Source: CAYVQE01 sp964633205
Lineage (GTDB): Bacteria; Myxococcota; B64-G9
DNA: 9,527 bases
Direction: 5' to 3'
Assembly: GCA_964633205.1 (NCBI GenBank)
Contig: CAZWFN010000197.1
Location: 1 to 9,527, forward strand
Shown here: positions 1-5,624 of the stretch, one piece after another
Layout: every line of letters starts with the position of its first letter
Position numbering within the stretch: position 1 is the stretch's first letter
The notes under the pieces: generated by a model
Seen by the model: the letters and a program-made list of their open reading frames with translations, nothing else
What the model was told of the DNA's origin: nothing
The model's database searches: none
Program-made: the position numbers and the translations under genes

Positions 1-1052
1 CGCTGCAGGACGAAGGCGAGCGGCGCTCGTGGCAGCTGGCCCGGGCCGCGCTGCTGGCCAAGACCGACCTGCTCAGCGAGATGGTCGGCGAGTTCCCCGA
101 GCTGCAGGGCGAGATGGGCGGCGAGTACGCCCGGCTGGCCGGCGAAGCCGAGCTGATCCACCGGGCGGTGGGCGAGCACTACCGGCCGCGCTTCGCCGGC
201 GACGCGGTGCCCGGCAGCGACGCCGGGGCGGTGCTGGCGCTGGCCGATCGGCTCGACACCCTGGCCGGCTGCTTCGGGCTGGGCCTGCGGCCGTCGGGCG
301 GCGCCGACCCCTATGCGCTGCGGCGGGCCTGCCTGGGGGTGATCGCCATCGTGCTCGAGCGCGGCTACCGGCTGTCGCTGCGGCGGTTGGTGGCCGAGGC
401 GGTGGCCGGCGTGCGCGACAAGGTGGCCGCCGGCCGGCTGCGCCAGGCACAGCGCAAGGCGCGCAAGGCAGCCGCGCGCAAGAAGCGCGAGCCGGTGCTG
501 CCGACCGAGGCCGAACCCTTCGAGGCCGAGCTGGAGACCGAGCTGCTGGCGTTCTTCGAGGGCCGGCTGCGCCAGCGGCTGCGCGAGAACGCCCCCCGGG
601 ACGTGGTCGATGCGGTGCTGGCGGCCGGCATGGACGACATGACCGAAGCCGCGCTGCGGGTACGGGCCCTGGCCGACTTCGCCCGCCAGGAACGCTTCGG
701 CGATCTGGCGGTGGCCTTCAAGCGGGTGGTCAACATCATCAAGGACTTCGCCGGCGCCGAGCTCGACGAGGCGCTTTTCGCCCAGGACGCCGAGCGCGAG
801 CTGCACCGGGTCTACACCGCGCTGCGGCCGGAGTACGAGACCCTGGTCGACGACAGCCGCTTCGACGAGGCCATGGATTTGCTGGCCACCCGGCTGCGCG
901 AGCCGGTGGATCGCTTTTTCGACGACGTGCTGGTCAACGATCCCGACGATCCCGAGCGGCAGGCCAACCGCAAAGCCCTGTTGGCCGCGATCGCCGCTCT
1001 GTTCGGACGGATCGCCGATTTCAGCCGATTGCAGACGCGGGACGAGGATTGA
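1..1052 (+). CDS. glyS: Glycine--tRNA ligase beta subunit, C-terminal part (5' end outside window)
   Basis: The frame is open from the first base (first full codon at 3) to TGA at 1050-1052, giving about 349 residues; the ATG at 81 is internal. Recognition rests on family motifs: 'ALLAKTDLLSEMVGEFPELQG' just inside the window edge, then 'EHYRPRFAGDAVP', 'ALRRACLGVIAIVLE' and, near the end, 'VAFKRVVNIIKD'. These match the C-terminal half of bacterial GlyRS beta subunits, including the DALR-like anticodon-binding region. With the alpha subunit (GlyQ) this cytoplasmic enzyme charges tRNA-Gly; the beta subunit contributes most tRNA contacts. The alpha gene is expected just upstream. One oddity is a strongly basic stretch at 441-491 (RQAQRKARKAAARKKRE) that I do not recall from typical GlyS proteins. 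ppdK follows on the same strand after 44 bases, which allows co-transcription. The identification is firm; only the missing N-terminus limits it. Confidence 0.95.
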   Translation, partial: LQDEGERRSWQLARAALLAKTDLLSEMVGEFPELQGEMGGEYARLAGEAELIHRAVGEHYRPRFAGDAVPGSDAGAVLALADRLDTLAGCFGLGLRPSGGADPYALRRACLGVIAIVLERGYRLSLRRLVAEAVAGVRDKVAAGRLRQAQRKARKAAARKKREPVLPTEAEPFEAELETELLAFFEGRLRQRLRENAPRDVVDAVLAAGMDDMTEAALRVRALADFARQERFGDLAVAFKRVVNIIKDFAGAELDEALFAQDAERELHRVYTALRPEYETLVDDSRFDEAMDLLATRLREPVDRFFDDVLVNDPDDPERQANRKALLAAIAALFGRIADFSRLQTRDED

Positions 1053-1066
1053 ATTCCTCGCCGGCG

Positions 1067-1077
1067 TGAACTGTTCA
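1067..1077. promoter_or_regulatory. Short palindrome in the glyS-ppdK gap
   Basis: The 44-base gap contains TGAAC-T-GTTCA, a perfect 5-base inverted repeat around one base, immediately after the self-complementary CGCCGGCG at 1059-1066. It lies 8 bases before the ppdK Shine-Dalgarno. It could be an operator half-site pair or simply chance; no -35/-10 promoter is recognisable in the gap. No binding protein can be named. Confidence 0.2.
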
Positions 1078-1096
1078 ACCATCCGGAGGAAAGAGC

Positions 1097-4000
1097 ATGG
1101 CGGCCAACAAGATGGTCTACTTCTTCGGCGCCGGAAAGGCCGATGGCAAGGGCGCGATGAAGAACCTGCTGGGCGGCAAGGGCGCTGGTCTGGCCGAGAT
1201 GAGCCGGCTGGGCATACCGGTGCCGGCCGGTTTCACCATCACGACCGACGTGTGCACCGCATACTACGCCAACGACGAGAACTACCCGCCGACCCTCGAG
1301 GCGGAGGTGGAGAAGAACCTGCGCAAGGTCGAGCGGGGGATGGGGGCCGAGTTCGGCGACCCCTCCAATCCGCTGTTGCTCTCGGTGCGCTCGGGTGCGC
1401 GGGTGAGCATGCCGGGCATGATGGACACGGTGCTCAACCTGGGACTGAACGACACCACCGTGCTGGGCCTGGCGCGCCAGACCGGCAACCGGCGCTTCGC
1501 CTATGACTCCTACCGCCGCTTCGTGCAGATGTACGGCGACGTGGTGCTGGGGTTGAAGCCGGAGAGCAAGTACGACGAGGACCCCTTCGAGGTCATCCTG
1601 GAGGAGAAGAAGCGCGAGGTGGGCGCCGACTTCGACGTCGAGCTCGACACCGACGCGTTGATCGACCTGGTCGATCGCTTCAAGGCCGCCATCCAGCGCC
1701 ACACCGGCACCGATTTCCCGGAGGATCCGAGCGAGCAGCTGTGGGGCGCCATCACGGCGGTGTTCGGTTCCTGGAGCAACGACCGGGCCATCTCCTACCG
1801 CCAGCTCAACGGCATTCCCGGCCACTGGGGCACGGCGGTCAACGTCCAGACCATGGTCTTCGGCAACATGGGCGAGGACAGCGGCACCGGGGTGCTTTTT
1901 ACCCGCAACCCGGCCACCGGCGAGAAGACCCTCTACGGCGAGTTTTTGATGAACGCCCAGGGCGAAGACGTGGTGGCCGGCACCCGCACGCCGCGGCCGA
2001 TCCAAGAGCTGTCCACCGTGGCGCCCGACATCTACCGCCAGATCGTCGAGGTGACCGAGAAGGTCGAGCACCACTACCGCGAGATGCAGGACATGGAGTT
2101 CACCATCCAGCGCGGGCAGCTGTGGATGCTGCAGACCCGGTCCGGCAAGCGCACCGGTCTGGCGGCGATCAAGATCGCCATCGACCTGGTCGACGAGGGG
2201 CTGATCGATGAGACCGAGGCCTTGCGCCGCATCGAGCCCAACTCGCTGAACCAGCTGCTGCAGCCGCTGTTCGACGACGAGGACAAGGGCCAGGCCCTGG
2301 CCGACAAGCGCCTGCTGGCCACCGGCCTCAACGCCGGACCGGGCGCCGCCTCCGGCCGGGTGGTGTTCAACGCCGAGGACGCCGAGGCCTGGGCCGAGCG
2401 GGGCGAGCGGGTGATCCTGGTGCGCATCGAGACCTCGCCCGAGGACATCCGCGGCATGAACGCCGCCGAGGGCATCCTGACCGCCCGCGGCGGCTCGACC
2501 TCGCACGCCGCCCTGGTGGCCCGCCAGATGGGCAAGGTCTGCGTGGCCGGCTGTGGCGAACTGGAGATCAACTACCGCCAGCGGCGGATGAACGTGACCG
2601 GGCGCAGTGTGGCCGAGGGCGACTGGATCTCGATCGACGGCACCACCGGCGAGGTGATCGAGGGCCGGATCAAGACCAAGCCCTCCGAGGTGATCCAGGT
2701 GCTGCTCGACGAGTCGCTGGCGCCCGAGCGCTCCGAGGGCTACCGCCAGTTCGACAAGCTGATGAGCTGGGCCGATGCGCGGCGGCGGCTGCGCATCCGC
2801 ACCAACGCCGACCAGCCCGACCAGGCCATCCAGGCGGTGGCCTTCGGCGCTCAGGGCATCGGGCTGTGCCGCACCGAGCACATGTTCTTCGGCGAGGACA
2901 AGATCGGCCCGATGCGCGAGATGATCCTCAGCGAGGACAAGGCCGCCCGCGAGCGGGCGCTGGCCAAGCTGCTGCCGCTGCAGCGCGAGGACTTCAAGGG
3001 GATCTTTCTGGCCATGGAAGATCGGCCGGTGACCATCCGCACCCTGGATCCGCCCCTGCACGAGTTCGTGCCCCACAGCGACAAGGAGATCGCCGCGCTG
3101 GCCGGCGACATGGGCGTCGAGGAGTCCCGGCTGCGGATCAAGATCGACTCGCTGCACGAGGTCAATCCCATGCTGGGCCACCGCGGCTGCCGGCTGGGGG
3201 TCTCCTACCCGGAGATCACCGCCATGCAGTCGCGGGCCATCCTGGAAGCGGCCTGCGAGGTCAAGAAGGAGACCGGGGCGACGCCGCTGCCCGAGATCAT
3301 GATCCCCTTCGTCGGCGCGGTGGCCGAGCTGGACCACCAGGCGCGCACCGTGCGCGAGACCGCGGCGGCGGTGATGAAGGAGCAGGGCGTCGAGATCGAG
3401 TACCTGGTGGGCACCATGATCGAGCTGCCGCGGGCGGCGTTGACCGCCGACCTGGTGGCCGAGGTGGCCGAGTTCTTCTCCTTCGGCACCAACGACTTGA
3501 CCCAGACCACGATGGGGCTGAGCCGCGACGACGCCGGCAAGTTCCTGCCGATTTACGTCGAGAGCGAGATCTTCGACGGCGATCCATTCCAGAGCATCGA
3601 CGTGGCCGGCGTGGGCCAGCTGGTGGCCATGGGCACCCAGAAGGGCCGCGCCACCGATCCGAAGCTCAAGGTGGGCATCTGCGGTGAGCACGGCGGCGAG
3701 CCGCGCTCGATCCGCTTCTTCCACGACGTGGGGCTGGACTATGTCTCCTGCTCGCCCTTCCGCGTGCCCATCGCCCGGCTGGCCGCCGCCCAGGCGGCCA
3801 TCTTCGAGGCCGACGAGACCCGCGCAGCCCGCAAGCAAGCCCGCAAGAAAACCGCCAAGAAGAAGGCCGTGAAGAAAGCCGCCAAGAAGACAGCCAAGAA
3901 AACGACCAAGAAGGCTACGAAGAAGAAGCCGGCCAAGAAGGCCACCAAGAAGGCCACCAAGAAGAAGGCCACCAAGAAGGCCACCAAGAAGGCTACCAAG

Positions 4001-4246
4001 AAGGCTACCAAGAAGGCTACCAAGAAGGCTACCAAGAAGAAGCCGGCCAAGAAGGCTACAACCCCGCGAAAAGCGCGCGGGGCGGCAAAAATCGCCGAGA
4101 AGAAGCCGGCCAAGAAGGCTACCACCCCGCGAAAAGCGCGCGGGGCGGCAAAAATCGCCGAGAAGAAGCCGGCCACCCCGCGAAAAGCGCGCGGGGCGGC
4201 AAAAACCGCCGAGAAGAAATCGGCCGGCGGGCGCCGGCGGCGCTGA
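1097..4246 (+). CDS. ppdK: Pyruvate, phosphate dikinase with a histone H1-like Lys/Ala-rich C-terminal tail
   Basis: PPDK interconverts pyruvate + ATP + Pi and phosphoenolpyruvate + AMP + PPi in the cytoplasm. The ATG start is set by a strong Shine-Dalgarno (GGAGGA at 1085-1090, 6 bases spacing). Residues 1 to about 360 are the nucleotide-binding domain ('GGKGAGLAEM', 'SVRSGARVSMPGMMDT'). The central phosphohistidine domain has 'GGSTSHAALVAR', with catalytic His470 and Thr468 at the site targeted by the PDRP regulatory kinase in other PPDKs. The C-terminal PEP/pyruvate barrel has 'GLCRTEHMFF' (Arg592), 'TIRTLDPPLHEF' (Arg648), 'FSFGTNDLTQTT' (Asn799) and 'YVSCSPFRVPIARLAAAQA' (Cys885). All expected catalytic residues seem present. 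The core ends near residue 908, close to the usual length of about 875-900. Residues 909-1049 are an added tail with 66 Lys/Arg and 3 acidic residues, made of ATKK repeats, three TPRKARGAAK units and a final RRRR. It is in the same frame, with no sign of a frameshift. Activity of the core is a confident inference; the tail's role is unknown. Confidence 0.97.
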   Translation: MAANKMVYFFGAGKADGKGAMKNLLGGKGAGLAEMSRLGIPVPAGFTITTDVCTAYYANDENYPPTLEAEVEKNLRKVERGMGAEFGDPSNPLLLSVRSGARVSMPGMMDTVLNLGLNDTTVLGLARQTGNRRFAYDSYRRFVQMYGDVVLGLKPESKYDEDPFEVILEEKKREVGADFDVELDTDALIDLVDRFKAAIQRHTGTDFPEDPSEQLWGAITAVFGSWSNDRAISYRQLNGIPGHWGTAVNVQTMVFGNMGEDSGTGVLFTRNPATGEKTLYGEFLMNAQGEDVVAGTRTPRPIQELSTVAPDIYRQIVEVTEKVEHHYREMQDMEFTIQRGQLWMLQTRSGKRTGLAAIKIAIDLVDEGLIDETEALRRIEPNSLNQLLQPLFDDEDKGQALADKRLLATGLNAGPGAASGRVVFNAEDAEAWAERGERVILVRIETSPEDIRGMNAAEGILTARGGSTSHAALVARQMGKVCVAGCGELEINYRQRRMNVTGRSVAEGDWISIDGTTGEVIEGRIKTKPSEVIQVLLDESLAPERSEGYRQFDKLMSWADARRRLRIRTNADQPDQAIQAVAFGAQGIGLCRTEHMFFGEDKIGPMREMILSEDKAARERALAKLLPLQREDFKGIFLAMEDRPVTIRTLDPPLHEFVPHSDKEIAALAGDMGVEESRLRIKIDSLHEVNPMLGHRGCRLGVSYPEITAMQSRAILEAACEVKKETGATPLPEIMIPFVGAVAELDHQARTVRETAAAVMKEQGVEIEYLVGTMIELPRAALTADLVAEVAEFFSFGTNDLTQTTMGLSRDDAGKFLPIYVESEIFDGDPFQSIDVAGVGQLVAMGTQKGRATDPKLKVGICGEHGGEPRSIRFFHDVGLDYVSCSPFRVPIARLAAAQAAIFEADETRAARKQARKKTAKKKAVKKAAKKTAKKTTKKATKKKPAKKATKKATKKKATKKATKKATKKATKKATKKATKKKPAKKATTPRKARGAAKIAEKKPAKKATTPRKARGAAKIAEKKPATPRKARGAAKTAEKKSAGGRRRR
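3941..4039 (+). repeat. 12-base tandem repeat encoding Ala-Thr-Lys-Lys, eight copies
   Basis: Eight units of GC(C/T)-ACC-AAG-AAG lie in frame inside the ppdK tail, at 3941-3964 and 3968-4039. They are interrupted once by an extra AAG (3965-3967). The first four units use GCC and the last four use GCT, so the array is in two homogeneous blocks, as expected from slippage or unequal exchange. Degenerate versions of the unit (AKK, TKK, PAKK) flank it on both sides. Because units are 12 bases long, copy-number change would keep the reading frame. Confidence 0.93.
4061..4219 (+). repeat. Three near-identical 45-63-base repeats with internal palindrome, in frame at the ppdK 3' end
   Basis: Copies begin at 4061, 4124 and 4175 and each encodes TPRKARGAAK(I/T)AEKK. 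The first is followed by PAKKAT (63-base period), the second by PA only (51 bases), and the third ends at 4219. Copies are almost identical in DNA including wobble positions; the third changes ATC to ACC (Ile to Thr) and its last AAG to AAA. Each contains a perfect 7-base inverted repeat, CCCCGCG/CGCGGGG with a 7-base loop (arms 4062-4068/4076-4082, 4125-4131/4139-4145, 4176-4182/4190-4196). Codons CGA, AAA and GCA, uncommon in the rest of the gene, recur in every copy. TPRK resembles the S/T-P-x-K/R minor-groove-binding motif of H1-type proteins. Confidence 0.93.
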
Positions 4247-4270
4247 TTTTTCCCATCGGCCCGGCCGTGG

Positions 4271-4295
4271 CCGGCCGCCCCAGCGGGGTGGCCGG
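4271..4295 (+). terminator. Strong GC hairpin after ppdK (possible terminator or mRNA 3'-end structure)
   Basis: CCGGCCGCCCC and GGGGTGGCCGG pair over 11 bases with a single G-U and a 3-base AGC loop. It starts 24 bases after the ppdK stop. The expected U-run is missing (GGCTGCTGGGC follows; the T-run at 4247-4251 precedes the stem). It is therefore not a classical intrinsic terminator, though high-GC bacteria may use hairpins without U-tracts. It sits 13 bases ahead of the next gene's Shine-Dalgarno. The rest of the 4247-4319 gap shows no recognisable promoter. Confidence 0.4.
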
Positions 4296-4319
4296 GGCTG
4301 CTGGGCGCGGGAGGTTCGC

Positions 4320-5594
4320 TTGAAACCTGTGATGCTGTGCGCGTGTTGGTTGATGCTGGGCCTGCTGGGGCCGCTGGCGCTGGGCTCCTGCGCCGAAGGC
4401 CAAATGGGCAAACCGCTGCCGGCCGACGACTTTCAGTTCCCCACCGGTCTGGCCGTCCACCCGGCGGGCTATGCCCTGGTGGCCTCGTCGAACTTCGACC
4501 TGGCCTACATCAAGGGCGCCATCCACGCGGTCGACCTCAACCAGTTGGCCGCCGAGCTGGCCTTGCCGGTGGAGCAGCGCCCGGGCCATCCCAGCTACCG
4601 CAACACCATCGTCGTCGAGCAGGGCATCGGGCTGAACAACTTCGCCGGCAGCGTGGTGCTGTCGGACGATGGCGAGCTGGCGGCCGTGGCCGTGCGCGAG
4701 ACCAACGAGCTGGTGTTCATCGACGTCGCGGTGGCGGTCACCGGCGGCCAGGCCGAGCTGCAGCTGAGCTGCTGGCCCGGCAGCAGCCGGCCGGCCGGGG
4801 ACTTCCCGGAGTGCAGCGGCTCCCACCATCGGCTGGAGCTGAGCGACGACGATCCCTACGACCTGCTGCTGCGCGCCCAGCCCGACATCGGCGGCCACCT
4901 GCTGTGGGTCACCTTCCTGCGCTCGGGCGACGTGGCCGCGATCGACCTGCCACCGCCGGGAGAGGGCGTGCCGCAGCAGCTCTACAGCCTGGAGACCGAG
5001 GTGTCCGGCACCAGCGATCTGGCGCTGGCCCCCGCCACCGGCCTGATCTACGTCACCAGCCGCTTCCCCGACCCGCAGAGCAACCCGCTCCACTTCTTCG
5101 ATCCCGAGCTGGGCGCGGCGGCCGAGATGGGCTCGGTGGACCTGTTCGAGCAACTGCTGGGCAACGAGACGCGTTCGATCGCCTTCGGCTCGGACGGCTT
5201 GACCGCCGGGCTGGTGATGCGCAACCCGGACATGCTGGTGTTGCTGGACACCAGCCTCGACTACGCTGGAGAGCCGCGCAACGGATTTCTGGGTTCGATC
5301 GGTCTGACCGCCAACCCGTCGCGGGTCAACGTGATGGACGATCTGTTCTTCGTCACCGGCGCCCAGGACGACACCCTGTTCGTGATCGACGGCCGCAGCC
5401 GCCGCTTGTTGGCGGTGCGCGAGGATGTCTGTCGCGGTCCCTTCGAGGTGGAGTTCTGGGACCGCGGTGACCTGCACTGGGCCCTGGTCAGCTGTTTCGA
5501 GGAAGGCACGCTGGCGGTGCTCGATGCCGATCGCGACTCGGCGAACTTCCTCGAGGTGCTTGCCCGGGTGGGCGAGCCCCATTACGAAGACTGA
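4320..5594 (+). CDS. Predicted lipoprotein with YVTN/beta-propeller-like repeats, function unknown
   Basis: Start TTG at 4320 is favoured by GGGAGG at 4309-4314, five bases upstream. It yields a typical short basic N-terminus (MKP), a hydrophobic core and the lipobox LGSC with Cys24 as the lipidated residue. The mature part of about 400 residues has repeated beta-propeller-type segments: 'FPTGLAVHP' (from residue 40), 'GSVVLSDDGELAAVAV' then 'ELVFIDV' (about 110-136), 'SDLALAPATGLIYVTS' (232-247), 'RSIAFGSDGL' (from 286) and 'DDLFFVTGAQDDTLFVID' (340-357). Alternating 'DDG...' and '...VID/LLD' strands are characteristic of YVTN or quinoprotein-like propellers. Cys151/Cys165 and Cys371/Cys392 could form disulfides, fitting an exported protein. 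No catalytic motif or haem-binding CxxCH is visible, so an enzyme role is not supported. It likely forms an operon with the related lipoprotein gene 30 bases downstream. Confidence 0.85.
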   Translation: MKPVMLCACWLMLGLLGPLALGSCAEGQMGKPLPADDFQFPTGLAVHPAGYALVASSNFDLAYIKGAIHAVDLNQLAAELALPVEQRPGHPSYRNTIVVEQGIGLNNFAGSVVLSDDGELAAVAVRETNELVFIDVAVAVTGGQAELQLSCWPGSSRPAGDFPECSGSHHRLELSDDDPYDLLLRAQPDIGGHLLWVTFLRSGDVAAIDLPPPGEGVPQQLYSLETEVSGTSDLALAPATGLIYVTSRFPDPQSNPLHFFDPELGAAAEMGSVDLFEQLLGNETRSIAFGSDGLTAGLVMRNPDMLVLLDTSLDYAGEPRNGFLGSIGLTANPSRVNVMDDLFFVTGAQDDTLFVIDGRSRRLLAVREDVCRGPFEVEFWDRGDLHWALVSCFEEGTLAVLDADRDSANFLEVLARVGEPHYED

Positions 5595-5611
5595 GCGGTG
5601 TCGCACACCGC
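5595..5611 (+). promoter_or_regulatory. Perfect hairpin between the two lipoprotein genes
   Basis: GCGGTGT (5595-5601) and ACACCGC (5605-5611) form a perfect 7-base stem with loop CGC. It begins on the base right after the TGA of the upstream gene and ends 2-3 bases before the GAGAGG ribosome-binding site of the next gene. No U-run follows, so termination is unlikely. CACC at 5606-5609 could instead pair with GGTG at 5618-5621, which overlaps the ribosome-binding site, so two alternative folds are possible on paper. A role in mRNA processing or translation tuning is conjecture. Confidence 0.45.
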
Positions 5612-5624
5612 CTGAGAGGTGCCT

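Noticed and set aside
3941..4039. Tandem repeats as a CRISPR array
   Set aside because: Units are 12 bases, directly adjacent without spacers, and encode an in-frame peptide repeat.
3821..4243. The Lys-rich PPDK tail as a frameshift or assembly artefact
   Set aside because: The frame continues without interruption from the conserved 'RLAAAQA' end, the longest homopolymers are only five bases, and repeat units keep the triplet frame. Collapse or expansion of repeat number in assembly remains possible.
4247..4270. T-run right after the ppdK stop with an adjoining GGCC palindrome as an intrinsic terminator
   Set aside because: The T-run precedes rather than follows the stem on the plus strand, the opposite order to an intrinsic terminator. 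No minus-strand gene ends here that could use it.
812..4411. Minus-strand open frame of 1199 codons spanning all of ppdK
   Set aside because: It is the antisense of a well-recognised enzyme gene in very GC-rich DNA, where stops are rare. Its Leu-Leu-Gly repeats are just the reverse of the Lys-rich array, and no family motif is visible.
5619..5624. GTG at 5619 as start of the larger lipoprotein
   Set aside because: It overlaps the only plausible Shine-Dalgarno (GAGAGG, 5614-5619) and nothing upstream could replace it; 5625 or 5628 fit better.
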